NCBI GenBank assembly: GCA_035714085.1
Contig: DASTMP010000072.1
Location: forward strand, 1 to 64,000
Direction: 5' to 3'
DNA from: JAJVID01 sp035714085
GTDB lineage: Bacteria > Acidobacteriota > Blastocatellia > RBC074
DNA length: 64,000 nt
In this document: piece after piece, positions 1-8,585 of the stretch
How the letters are laid out: each line of letters begins with the position of its first letter
How positions within the stretch are numbered: position 1 is the first letter of the stretch
Made by a program: the position numbers and the translations under genes
Notes under the pieces: model-generated
What the model was told of the DNA's origin: nothing
The model's input: only the letters and a program-made list of their open reading frames with translations
Database searches by the model: none

Positions 1-112
1 GGTCAATTGCGCTGACAGACAGATGGCGCGACAGAGCGCCAAATATAACGATCAGCAAAATTCGCTTTAAGTTCCCGATCCCCTTATTTCTCATTGTCAC
101 ACCCATTTTCAT
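1..112 (-). CDS. Partial CDS: N-terminus of a probable exported protein
   Basis: A minus-strand frame starts at an ATG at 112 (further in-frame ATGs at 106 and 94) and stays open to the window edge, about 37 codons. The most likely start reads MRNKGIGNLKR followed by the hydrophobic run ILLIVIFGAL and a small-residue stretch, which resembles a signal peptide. It begins about 90 bp after the stop of the heavy-metal RND pump on the same strand, so it may be the next gene of that operon. The mature protein is outside the window and its function cannot be stated. Confidence 0.45.
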   Translation of the reverse strand, partial: MKMGVTMRNKGIGNLKRILLIVIFGALSRHLSVSAID

Positions 113-200
113 TTTTCTTTCAGTCAAAGTGTGCGACGAACGGTCAGTTCGCCGCCGCTCTTGTTTGGGGGAGCTAAGCGTATCCTGACAAATTGAAGCT

Positions 201-3200
201 TTAGTCTGCCAGAACCGCCTCTGCTGGTTTTTCAGTGGGGTCAACGCTGTCAGCCGGCGCCTCATCGGGGTCTCGGAAGCGACCTTCGTCATGAGGCTCC
301 TCGCGCCGCTTGTTCATCAGATAGTAGAGGCTCGGCAGCGCGAGCAGTGTGAGGAACAGCGTAGATAATAGCCCGCCGACCACCACCGTGGCGAGCGGCC
401 TCTGTACGTCTGAGCCGATGCCCGTCGCCCTGGCCGCCGGGATCATGCCAAGCATCGCCACGACGATCATCATCAACACCGGGCGCATCTGCTTGAGCGC
501 TCCCTGAATGACCGCCTCCTTGACTTTGTTACCGTTCGCCTCGCGCTGTCGATTGATCTCCGCGACCACCAGCACGCCGCTCATCACCGCCACTCCGAAG
601 AGCGAGATGAACCCGACCGCCGCCGACACGCTCAGGTTGACGCCGCGAATCCATAAAGCCACAATCCCTCCGACGAGCGAGAACGGCACGCTCATCAGCA
701 CCAAACCCGCATGGCTAGATTTGCCGAAGGCAGAAAAGAGCAACGCAAAGATCAGCGCAATCGTGATCGGCATAATCAGAATCAGCCGCCTGCGCGCTCG
801 CTCCAGATTCTCGAACATCCCGCCCCACGTCACCTGGTAGCCTTCGGGCAGTTTGATCCGCTCGTCGAACTTCCTCTGGGCCTCTTTGACAAAGCCGCCC
901 TGGTCGCGGCCGCGGATGTTGGTGCGGACGGTGATCTGCCGCTGGTTCTCGCGCCGCGCGATGATCGTCGCCCCGTTGGCCACGGTGATTTCCGCAAGTT
1001 GCGCGAGCGGCACGCGCCCGCCGTCGCGCGTGGGGATCAGGATGCGCCCAATTGCTTCGGCGTCGGCCCTGGCTTCGGGCGCGTAACGGACGGTGACGTC
1101 GAACTTCCTTTCGCCTTCAAAGACGCTGCTCACCGCCCGCCCGCCGACGGCCAACTCGATCACGTCCTGCACTTCGCTGACGTTAATGCCGTATCGCGCC
1201 ACCTCGTCGCGTTTGACGCCGATGCGGAGTTGCGCCTGTTCGTCCTCTTGCTCGATTGACGTGTCCGCCGCGCCTTTTACTCGCTGCAACATCGCGAGTG
1301 TCTGCCGGGCAAGTTCATGTAGCTTCTTCAGGTCGGCGCCGTTGATGATCACGGCGAGATCGGCGGATGAACCCGTTGCCATTTCGGTCGAGGTGTCAAT
1401 GATCGGCTGCGTGAAATTGAGCGACGCGCCGGGGATCGCGGACCGCAACCTCTGGCCGAGTTCTTCGACCAGGTCGCGCTTGGTCCTGCCTGACGGCCAG
1501 GCGTCGTAAGGGCGCAAGCCGACGAGCAGTTCGTTGCGGTTCGGGCCGAACGGGTCGGTGCCTGAATCGTTGCGACCGCTCTGCGACATCACGTTTCTGA
1601 CCTCCGGCGATTGTTTGATGATCGCGCGCATCTGACGGGCGATCTCGGACGATTTTTGTAGCGAGATGCCGGGCGGCAGGTTGGCGCGAATCCAGATCAC
1701 GCCTTCATCAAGTTGCGGCAGGAACTCTGTGCCGAGCGCGCGTGACAGCAATAACGAGGCGGCCACCAGTCCCAGCGCGACAGAAACGGTCAACACCGCG
1801 CGGCGCAGCGTTACCCGCAGCAGGCGCTCATAGCGCCCAGCGGCCCAGCGCAGCAGCGGGTTCTCCCAACCCTTCGCGCCGCGCCGGAAGAGCCATGTAG
1901 CCAACACCGGGATCAGCGTCAGCGACAGGATCAGCGAGCCGAGCAGCGCGCTCGCCACCGTGAAGGCCATCGGCCTGAAGAGCCGCCGCTCGACGCGCTC
2001 CATCGTGAAGAGCGGGATGTATGCGGTGATGATGATGGCCATCGAGAAGAAAATCGGCTGTGCGATCTCCAGCGCGGCGGCTTGAACGGCCAGCCGCGTA
2101 TCTTCAGACCTAGCCGGCGCCCCACTTTCGCGCTCGCGCTCTTCAAGGCGCCCCAGGCTATAGACGATGTGTTCCACCATCACAAGCGTCCCGTCCACGA
2201 TGATCCCGAAATCAATCGCGCCGAGCGAGAGCAGGTTGGCTGGAATCCCCGCCAGGTACATGCATATGAACGCGAAGAGCAGCGAGAGCGGTATTGTCAA
2301 CGCCGTCAGCAGCGCCGCGCGCGCGCTTCCGAGGAAGAGCAGCAGCACTCCGATCACGATAACCAACCCTTCAACGAGGGTGCGCGAAACCGTCTTAAGC
2401 GTGTTGCTGACGAGGTCGGCGCGATCATAGAATGGGACTATCTTCACGCCGGCGGGCAGACGCCCGTTGTTCAACTCGTCCAACGCCGCCTTGACCTTCT
2501 TCAGCACTTCGCTGGGGTTCTCCCAACGGCGCATGAGCACAATGCCCTCGACTCCGTTCTGATATTCGCCTGATTGGTCGTTGATGCCGAAAACGCCGGT
2601 CTGCGGCGCGGCGCCGAGAGTCACCCGCCCGACGTCGCGCACGAAGACCGGCACGCCGTTCGCCGCGTCGAGCACGATGTTTTCCACGTCGCCGACGGAT
2701 TGGATCAGGCCGACGCCGCGAACCACCAGGCTCTGCTGCCGATTGTCTAGCTGCGCGCCGCCGGCGTTCTGATTGTTGGCGTTGATAGCGTCGGAGATTT
2801 GTTTGACCGAGAGGCGGTACTTTTCGAGAGCGAGCGGATCGACCTCGATCTGGAACTGTTTGACGAGCCCGCCGAACGGCGCGACGTCCGCGACGCCGGG
2901 CGCCTGCAACAGGCGCGGGATCACGACCCAGTCCTGCAATTCACGCAGCTTCATCGTGTCGGCGCCGCCTTTGGGGTCTGCGCCTTCGAGCCGATAGCGG
3001 TACATCTCGCCGATGCCCGACGTGAGCGGGCCGAGCGACGGCGTCACGCCGTCTGGCAATACGGCGTCGCGCAGTTTTTCCATGACGAGTTGCCGAGCAA
3101 AGTAGTCGTCGGTCGGGTCGGCGAAGGTCAGTTCTACGACCGAGAGGCCGAAGATCGTACGCGATCGGCGCGCGATCACGCGCGGCACGTTGTTGAGCGC

Positions 3201-3413
3201 GCGTTCAATCGGCACGGTCACCTGCTGCTCGACCTCTTCAGCCGCGTGTCCGGGGTAGAGCGAGATCACCACGGCCTGAGTGTCGGAGATGTCGGGGTAT
3301 GCCTCGATCCGAAGGTTTATGAAGACGTATATCCCAACCCCGACAAGCGCGAGACCGAGCGCGACGAAGAGCAGCCTTTGTTGCAACGCGAACCGCAGCA
3401 AATACCTGATCAT
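201..3413 (-). CDS. Heavy-metal efflux RND pump, CzcA/CusA family
   Basis: This 1070-residue inner-membrane pump should use the proton gradient to drive metal ions out through an adaptor and a TolC-type channel. It has the full RND layout: a first membrane helix at about residues 10-30, a periplasmic porter domain, a block of helices at about 335-520, a second porter domain, and a last block at about 865-1035. The signature DFGIIVDG near residue 400 in the fourth helix marks the heavy-metal (HME) subfamily; drug pumps have VVDDA there. The usual Asn after this motif is His (MVEH). The C-terminus is an acidic, Pro-rich tail. It follows the adaptor gene by 5 bp and is the last full gene of the operon 7400 to 201. 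The transported metal cannot be read from the sequence. Confidence 0.95.
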   Translation of the reverse strand: MIRYLLRFALQQRLLFVALGLALVGVGIYVFINLRIEAYPDISDTQAVVISLYPGHAAEEVEQQVTVPIERALNNVPRVIARRSRTIFGLSVVELTFADPTDDYFARQLVMEKLRDAVLPDGVTPSLGPLTSGIGEMYRYRLEGADPKGGADTMKLRELQDWVVIPRLLQAPGVADVAPFGGLVKQFQIEVDPLALEKYRLSVKQISDAINANNQNAGGAQLDNRQQSLVVRGVGLIQSVGDVENIVLDAANGVPVFVRDVGRVTLGAAPQTGVFGINDQSGEYQNGVEGIVLMRRWENPSEVLKKVKAALDELNNGRLPAGVKIVPFYDRADLVSNTLKTVSRTLVEGLVIVIGVLLLFLGSARAALLTALTIPLSLLFAFICMYLAGIPANLLSLGAIDFGIIVDGTLVMVEHIVYSLGRLEERERESGAPARSEDTRLAVQAAALEIAQPIFFSMAIIITAYIPLFTMERVERRLFRPMAFTVASALLGSLILSLTLIPVLATWLFRRGAKGWENPLLRWAAGRYERLLRVTLRRAVLTVSVALGLVAASLLLSRALGTEFLPQLDEGVIWIRANLPPGISLQKSSEIARQMRAIIKQSPEVRNVMSQSGRNDSGTDPFGPNRNELLVGLRPYDAWPSGRTKRDLVEELGQRLRSAIPGASLNFTQPIIDTSTEMATGSSADLAVIINGADLKKLHELARQTLAMLQRVKGAADTSIEQEDEQAQLRIGVKRDEVARYGINVSEVQDVIELAVGGRAVSSVFEGERKFDVTVRYAPEARADAEAIGRILIPTRDGGRVPLAQLAEITVANGATIIARRENQRQITVRTNIRGRDQGGFVKEAQRKFDERIKLPEGYQVTWGGMFENLERARRRLILIMPITIALIFALLFSAFGKSSHAGLVLMSVPFSLVGGIVALWIRGVNLSVSAAVGFISLFGVAVMSGVLVVAEINRQREANGNKVKEAVIQGALKQMRPVLMMIVVAMLGMIPAARATGIGSDVQRPLATVVVGGLLSTLFLTLLALPSLYYLMNKRREEPHDEGRFRDPDEAPADSVDPTEKPAEAVLAD

Positions 3414-3418
3414 TACAG

Positions 3419-4627
3419 CTAACTCCTCAGCAGCATGGCGCCGTCCACGACGACGCGCTCGCCGGGGCGCGCTCCGCTGACGATTGGCGTCAGATCGCCG
3501 TAGCGTCGCCCGGTGATCACTTCGCGCGCCTCAAACCTTCCCCTGCTCTGCTCGACGTAGATGATGTTCTTCCCGCCGTCTTGAATGATCGCGCCGACGG
3601 GCAGCGCCGGGGTTTCCCTCATGGCTTCCAGGTGGCGGATTCGCCCGAACATCTCAGGCTTGAAGCGCCCGCTCGCGTTGTCGAGTTCGATCATCACCTT
3701 GATCGTGCGCGTCTTCGGATCGAGAGTGTCGGCGACGCGCTCCACGCGCCCGCTGAAAGTTTGATCGGGATAGGCGTCGAGCGTGATGTCTACGGACTCG
3801 CCGACCGAGATCAGACGAATCGAATTTTCGGGCACGTCGGAAGTCATCCACACCCTGCGCAGGTCGGCAATGGTCAGCACCGGGGCCGTCGTATCGTTGC
3901 GGTATTCGCCGGCGACGATGCCGATCTCCAGCACCTTGCCGGCGAGCGGCGCGCGCACGACGACTTGCGGCTTCGGGTCTCCGGGCTTGATCCCGAGCAG
4001 CCCGAGCGCTTTCAACGCTTGCGCTCTGGCGGCTTTGGCCTGCTCGACCCCGGCACCCGCCAACTCAACGGCGGCCTTCGATTGTTTGAGAGCGCTGTCG
4101 GCGTTGATGACCTCTTTCTTTGCGACGGAGTTGTGCTCGAAGAGGTCCGACGAGCGGTCGTAATCGGCCTGCGCCTTGACTAGCGCGGCATTGGCCTGCG
4201 ACAGCGTGGCGTTTGCCTGAGTAACCGCCGATTCGGATTGTCGGTAAGTCGTGGCCGCAGCGTTCGCCTCCGGGCTTTCGAGCGTGAGCAACGGCTGGCC
4301 GGCGGCCACGCTGTCGCCGAGCTTGACCAGCGCCTGCGTAACACGACCGGCGACGGGCAGCGGCACGCGCGAGACGCGGTTCAGGTTGACTTCAACCTTT
4401 CCCGGCGCCGTCACTTCACCCGCAGGCATTGCTTCGAGCTTTATCGGCTCGACGCGGATTTGCGCGAGTTTCGGCGAGTCAGGCGGGATGATGACTACGC
4501 CAGGCGGGTCCGGAGGCGTTGAAGGCGCAGGCGCTTCGGCGTTCTGTTCGGCTTTTCCTTCGCAACCGGCGCACGCGAATGCGCAGGCGAACACGAATAA
4601 CAGGCCCCATCTACAATCCATCCTCAC
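3419..4627 (-). CDS. RND efflux periplasmic adaptor subunit (CusB/CzcB type)
   Basis: This 402-residue membrane-fusion protein links the pump at 201-3413 to the outer-membrane channel. The N-terminus is a hydrophobic stretch ending in a lipobox-like CAGC (Cys 22), so it is probably a lipoprotein in the periplasm. A Pro-rich linker follows, then a lipoyl/barrel-sandwich half near residues 85-115, a long Ala/Gln-rich alpha-hairpin at about 120-215, the second lipoyl half and a beta-barrel. I chose the GTG start at 4627 because GAGGAA lies 7 bases upstream; the ATG at 4621 has no such spacing. The GTG overlaps the stop of mgtE (GTGA), which indicates translational coupling. Confidence 0.93.
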   Translation of the reverse strand: MRMDCRWGLLFVFACAFACAGCEGKAEQNAEAPAPSTPPDPPGVVIIPPDSPKLAQIRVEPIKLEAMPAGEVTAPGKVEVNLNRVSRVPLPVAGRVTQALVKLGDSVAAGQPLLTLESPEANAAATTYRQSESAVTQANATLSQANAALVKAQADYDRSSDLFEHNSVAKKEVINADSALKQSKAAVELAGAGVEQAKAARAQALKALGLLGIKPGDPKPQVVVRAPLAGKVLEIGIVAGEYRNDTTAPVLTIADLRRVWMTSDVPENSIRLISVGESVDITLDAYPDQTFSGRVERVADTLDPKTRTIKVMIELDNASGRFKPEMFGRIRHLEAMRETPALPVGAIIQDGGKNIIYVEQSRGRFEAREVITGRRYGDLTPIVSGARPGERVVVDGAMLLRS

Positions 4628-5997
4628 AGCAATGTTCCTCTTAGAACGATCGCGGCCACGCTGAAGTAAATTACCAACCCGGTCACGTCAACCAGCGTGG
4701 CCACAAACGGCGCCGAAGATGACGCGGGATCGAAGCCGAGCTTGCGCAGGATCAGCGGCAGCATCGAACCGGACAGCGTCCCCCACATCACAATGCCGAT
4801 CAAAGCCACGCCCACCGTCAAAGCGACCAGAAACCAGTGCGGCCCGTACATGTTTGAAAAAGCCGACCAGACCGTGATGCGCAGGAACCCGATGCAGCCG
4901 AGAATCGAGCCGAGCGCCAGGCCAGAGAAGACCTCGCGGCGCATAATCCGCCACCAGTCTCGCAGCGTGACTTCGCCGAGCGCCAGCGCGCGAATGACCA
5001 GCGTCGCGGCCTGCGAGCCGGAGTTGCCGCCGCTGGAAATGATCAGCGGCACGAACAGCGCCAGCACGACGGCGCGCTCGATCTCTTTCTCGAAAAAGCC
5101 CATGGCGGTCGCCGTCAGCATTTCGCCCAGGAAGAGAATGACCAGCCAGCCCGCGCGTTTTCTGACCATCTGCGCGAATGCGATCTTCATATACGGTTCT
5201 TCGAGCGCCTCCGAACCGCCGATCCGCTGGATGTCCTCCGTCGCCAGTTTTTCAGCCACGTCCAGGATGTCGTCGTTGGTGACGATGCCGATCAGGACCC
5301 CGTCTGAATCGGTGACAGGCAACGCGGCGAGGTCCGCCTTGCGGAAAACGTTCACCGCCGTCTGCCGGTCGTCGGTGGCTTTAAGCGCCGTAAATCGGTC
5401 GTCCATCAAGTCGCTGACGCGCCACTCCGGGTCGGCCAGCAGAAATCGTCGCATCCTGATGTCATCAATCAAGACCCCGTCTTCATCTACGACGTAGACC
5501 AGGTTGAGCGTCTCACTGTCCTGCCCATGCTTGCGCACGTAGTCCAACACTTCCTGCGCCCTCCAGTTCGGGCGCACGGCGATGTAATGCGGCGTCATCA
5601 AACGCCCGACGCTGCCTTCGGGGTAACCGAGCAGATTGACCGCTTTGACGCGCTCTTCGTCATTGAGCAGTTCGAGCATTTGTCTGGTCGCGGCCGCGGG
5701 CAGCTCTTCGAGCAGCATCGTGCGGTCGTCGGGCGACATCTTGTTGAGAATCGCCGCGACTTCTTCCTGCGCCAGCGACCTCAACATTTCTTCCTGCTCT
5801 TTCAGCGGCAGGTATTCAAACGTCGCCGTGGCCAGCCTGCGCGGCAGGATGCGAAAGATCGTTGTCTGTTGCTCAATCGGCAAATCCTGAATGAGAGGCG
5901 CCAGCTCGGAAGGCGGGAGATCGTCGAACGCGTCGCGCAGTCCTGCGAAGTCGCACTCGCGGATCGCCTTATCAAGGTTGATCGGTATTTTCCACAT
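4624..5997 (-). CDS. mgtE: Magnesium transporter MgtE
   Basis: MgtE is a Mg2+-gated magnesium channel in the inner membrane. The 457-residue protein has the complete family layout: an MgtE-N superhelical domain (about 20-125), a pair of CBS domains (about 130-255) and a C-terminal membrane domain (about 275-455) with the conserved stretch GGNSGSQAATL in the pore region. The start is taken as the ATG at 5997; an upstream in-frame TTG at 6009 is possible, and neither has a strong ribosome-binding site. The gene lies between the channel gene (27 bp upstream) and the adaptor gene (4-bp overlap) of a heavy-metal RND operon. That is an unusual place for MgtE and suggests co-regulation with cation efflux. 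Confidence 0.95.
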   Translation of the reverse strand: MWKIPINLDKAIRECDFAGLRDAFDDLPPSELAPLIQDLPIEQQTTIFRILPRRLATATFEYLPLKEQEEMLRSLAQEEVAAILNKMSPDDRTMLLEELPAAATRQMLELLNDEERVKAVNLLGYPEGSVGRLMTPHYIAVRPNWRAQEVLDYVRKHGQDSETLNLVYVVDEDGVLIDDIRMRRFLLADPEWRVSDLMDDRFTALKATDDRQTAVNVFRKADLAALPVTDSDGVLIGIVTNDDILDVAEKLATEDIQRIGGSEALEEPYMKIAFAQMVRKRAGWLVILFLGEMLTATAMGFFEKEIERAVVLALFVPLIISSGGNSGSQAATLVIRALALGEVTLRDWWRIMRREVFSGLALGSILGCIGFLRITVWSAFSNMYGPHWFLVALTVGVALIGIVMWGTLSGSMLPLILRKLGFDPASSSAPFVATLVDVTGLVIYFSVAAIVLRGTLL

Positions 5998-6035
5998 GGT
6001 GATTTGCAAGTAAGGTTCATATTAAATCCGGCCCG

Positions 6036-7400
6036 TTACCACGCTTCCTTGCCGGTGACCGAATCGATCAGATAAAGGCCGCGCGCGTACTCCGCGCGCG
6101 CTTCGTTATATCCCTGCATCGTCTCGTTGAAGGCGCGCTGCGCGTCGAGAAATTCGACCAGACTCGCCTCGCCGGCCCGGTATGAGTATTCCATCGAGGC
6201 CAGCACCCCCCGCGCCTTATCGAGCATGGCGCCTTCAATGCGCGTCAGCAACGAGCGTGCCGTCTCATATTGGCGCCAGGCCGCATCCAGTTCGTTGCGT
6301 ATCCCGGCTTCGAGCGCGCGTGTGCGGGCCTCGACCTGGCCCCGCTCTTCCCGCGCGCGCGAAATCTCTCCCTGATTGCGATTAAAGAGTGGAAGCGGCG
6401 CGCTGAAGAAAAAGCCCAGCGAGTTACCGGTTCCGGCGATTCCCTGCTGCCGGCGGAATTCCGTTCCGATCGTATAATCGACTTTGCCCTGCGCGATCTG
6501 CGAACGCAGTTCGGCGACCGAGCGCGCCTGATCGCGCAACATCGCCTGATAGTCGGGCCGCCGCGCGAGCGCTTGCCGCCACAACTCATCGAATGTGAAA
6601 GGGAGAGGCTCGCGGCGCATATCGCCGGCCACGTCGAATAATTCGGACGGCGTGGCGCGCCCCATCAGCAATTGCAGCCGCTGCTTGGCGATCCGCAGGC
6701 GCGATTGCGCCTGAATCACGGCGTTGTTGAATTGCAACTCGGCCAGTTGTGTCCGCACAAGTTCGACCTGCGCCAGATCGCCGACGCGCACTCGTTCTTT
6801 ACTGACTTCCACGATCTTGTGGAACGATTCAAGATTCTGCTCCGCCAGCGCCAGCGTCTCTTTAGTCAGCAACACTTCGACGAAAGCGTTTTGCACGTCG
6901 AGGGCTAGAGAGCGCGTGGCATTAAGCAATAGCCATCGCGCGACGGCCTTCTCGTGCTCGGCGACTTCGATGCGATATCGCCGCTTCTGCCCGCGTTCCC
7001 AGATGAAATCGGTGCGAATCCCGTATTCGGGCGGGCCCGCCATGTTCTGCTCGTTAAATCCTGTGCCAGCCAAATCCAGTAGATCGCCGTAGAGGCTCAA
7101 TACTGGATTGGGCCGCAAACGCGCCGAGATGATGCGGGCGTCGGCGACGCTCAAATTGTAGCGTTCGGCCAGTAGGCTGAGGTTCTTCTCAACCGCTTCT
7201 CGAACTGCTTGGCTAATCGTGACAGGCGGCGTTTGCTGAGATTGCGCGGCGACCGGACTTATGATGATTGTAAGAAGAAGGGCGCGAGCAAAACCCGAAG
7301 ACGCGAAGCTTTTGCAGTCTTCGATTCGCTTCCTGATGTTCCGATTCGATTGGGTCTTACCAAAGCAAAGCCAGCCCGACGCGGACGGAATCAGATTCAT
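6036..7400 (-). CDS. TolC-family outer-membrane efflux channel (CzcC type)
   Basis: This 454-residue protein is expected to form the outer-membrane exit duct for the RND system encoded just downstream. It has two outer-membrane-efflux-protein repeats rich in Ala, Gln and Arg coiled helices, and the typical C-terminal stretch before the last helix (YRAGEASLVEFLDAQRAF). The N-terminus is unusually long: the signal-peptide-like segment RALLLTIIISPVAAQ lies at about residues 39-53. The ATG at 7400 has GGGAG with good spacing in front of it, so I kept that start; a shorter form cannot be excluded. It is the first gene of the operon TolC, mgtE, adaptor, pump, and begins 59 bp after the receiver gene ends, so the two could be co-transcribed. 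Confidence 0.9.
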   Translation of the reverse strand: MNLIPSASGWLCFGKTQSNRNIRKRIEDCKSFASSGFARALLLTIIISPVAAQSQQTPPVTISQAVREAVEKNLSLLAERYNLSVADARIISARLRPNPVLSLYGDLLDLAGTGFNEQNMAGPPEYGIRTDFIWERGQKRRYRIEVAEHEKAVARWLLLNATRSLALDVQNAFVEVLLTKETLALAEQNLESFHKIVEVSKERVRVGDLAQVELVRTQLAELQFNNAVIQAQSRLRIAKQRLQLLMGRATPSELFDVAGDMRREPLPFTFDELWRQALARRPDYQAMLRDQARSVAELRSQIAQGKVDYTIGTEFRRQQGIAGTGNSLGFFFSAPLPLFNRNQGEISRAREERGQVEARTRALEAGIRNELDAAWRQYETARSLLTRIEGAMLDKARGVLASMEYSYRAGEASLVEFLDAQRAFNETMQGYNEARAEYARGLYLIDSVTGKEAW

Positions 7401-7458
7401 CCTCTTTCTCCCGAATCGGCGAATTGGCGGCGCCTATCGCTTGCGCTCGGAGCCTCTG

Positions 7459-7830
7459 TCATTTCAAGTTCAGCGCCGCCTGGATCGCATGAAGTAACGA
7501 TTCCTCGCGGAACGGCTTGAGCAAATAATCCACCGCGCCGTTTTTAAGAGCCTGCGAACGCGCCGCCTCATCCCCGTGCGCCGTAATGAAAATCACCGGG
7601 ACTTCACGATGACTGGACGCCACCCGGCGCTGAAGTTCTAGCCCATTCATCCCCGGCATGCGCACATCGAGTATCATGCAGCGCGTATTGGGGAGATGAC
7701 CCGAATTCAAAAACTCTTCAGCCGAAGCGAAGGTCTCCACCGCGAACCCGAAGGACCTGATCAAACATTGGAGGGATTCGCGGACCGAAGCGTCATCGTC
7801 GACAACTGAAATAAGGGAGAGATTAGACAT
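7459..7830 (-). CDS. Stand-alone response-regulator receiver protein (CheY-like, FixJ-type receiver)
   Basis: This 123-residue protein is a receiver domain with no output domain. The acidic pocket (DDD at 11-13), phospho-acceptor Asp 55 (LDVRMPG), Thr 84 and Lys 105 (LKPF) are all present. It is closely similar to the receiver of the FixJ-type regulator at 7939-8577 (shared VDDDxSVRESL and VETFASA). It could act as a phosphate sink or competitor for the kinase at 8586-10067. The gene has its own promoter region: a 43-bp box at 7864-7906, also present upstream of the TonB gene at 10566, ends 33 bp before its ATG. The efflux operon follows on the same strand, so this promoter may drive that too. 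Confidence 0.92.
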   Translation of the reverse strand: MSNLSLISVVDDDASVRESLQCLIRSFGFAVETFASAEEFLNSGHLPNTRCMILDVRMPGMNGLELQRRVASSHREVPVIFITAHGDEAARSQALKNGAVDYLLKPFREESLLHAIQAALNLK

Positions 7831-7863
7831 CCTGACCTTTCAACTCTTATGCCGAGGATCTAA

Positions 7864-7906
7864 ATAGCAGCGATTCGCACATAAAATCTATTGCACTTTG
7901 GTATAG
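7864..7906 (-). promoter_or_regulatory. Putative activator-dependent promoter, copy 1 of a 43-bp box
   Basis: Read on the minus strand, this box starts with CTATACCAAAGTGCAATAG, a 19-mer with imperfect dyad symmetry (CTAT...ATAG), and ends with CGCTGCTAT. It matches 10497-10539 at 38 of 43 positions, the first 24 without a mismatch, and both copies face the gene downstream. The terminal TGCTAT can serve as an extended -10 element; the dyad is then centred near -41, where FixJ/LuxR-type activators commonly bind. Binding by the adjacent FixJ-type regulator is inference. Confidence 0.6.
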
Positions 7907-7938
7907 GCTCCGGAGTGGCCTAATTGTGACTATCGCGC

Positions 7939-8577
7939 CTATGGCTTATTTGCGTAAGGTATTCCAATTTTTTCAGACATCCTGACCAGATCCGCCAAAG
8001 AAGCCGCCCGCATTTTTTGCATCACCTGACCACGATGGACTTTAACCGTGCCCTCGTTTATGCCAAGCTCGGCGGCGACCTGCTTGTTGAGCAGTCCAGA
8101 GACTACCAGTTCCATCACCTCTCGTTCGCGAGGCGTCAGTGAGTCATACAGGCTGCGCAACTCCGCAATCTCAGCTTGCCGCAGGCGCGCGATCCGGTCA
8201 TGTTCTATCGCTTGCCCGATCGCATCCAAAAGCTCATCGTCGCGGAATGGCTTAGTAAGAAACTCGACGGCCCCCGCTTTCATCGCCCGCACCGAGGTCG
8301 GTATATCGCCGCGGCCGGTAATAAAAATAATAGGAATCTCGATGTTGACTTCGGCCATCCGCTTCTGCAGATCAAGTCCGCTTTGCCCCGGAAGATGCAC
8401 ATCCAGCACCAGACAACTCGGCGCGCCGACGCTATTTGATTGCGGACTGGCTAAAAACTGCTGCGCGGAAGCGAACGTCTCGACCCTCAGCCCCGCCGAC
8501 CGAATCAGACCACCCAAAGACTCACGGACGGATTCATCGTCGTCCACGACAAAGACGATTGCATCTGGCTCGGGCAT
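7939..8577 (-). CDS. FixJ/NarL-type response regulator with LuxR-type DNA-binding domain
   Basis: This 212-residue transcription factor has an N-terminal receiver (acidic DDD at 12-14, phospho-acceptor Asp 59, TKPF lysine) and a C-terminal LuxR helix-turn-helix at about 145-205 (LTPREREVMELV, then GTVKVHRGQVMQKM). It should be phosphorylated by the histidine kinase whose gene ends 8 bp upstream (8586-10067). The likely targets in the window are the two copies of the 43-bp box at 7864-7906 and 10497-10539. One is upstream of the stand-alone receiver, the other is between the operon that encodes this regulator and the TonB gene. Confidence 0.95.
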   Translation of the reverse strand: MPEPDAIVFVVDDDESVRESLGGLIRSAGLRVETFASAQQFLASPQSNSVGAPSCLVLDVHLPGQSGLDLQKRMAEVNIEIPIIFITGRGDIPTSVRAMKAGAVEFLTKPFRDDELLDAIGQAIEHDRIARLRQAEIAELRSLYDSLTPREREVMELVVSGLLNKQVAAELGINEGTVKVHRGQVMQKMRAASLADLVRMSEKIGIPYANKP

Positions 8578-8585
8578 AAGCGCTC

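Noticed and set aside
2082..2573. Long plus-strand frames opposite the first heavy-metal pump and other GC-rich genes
   Set aside because: They are antisense shadows caused by codon bias, without ribosome-binding sites or recognisable domains.
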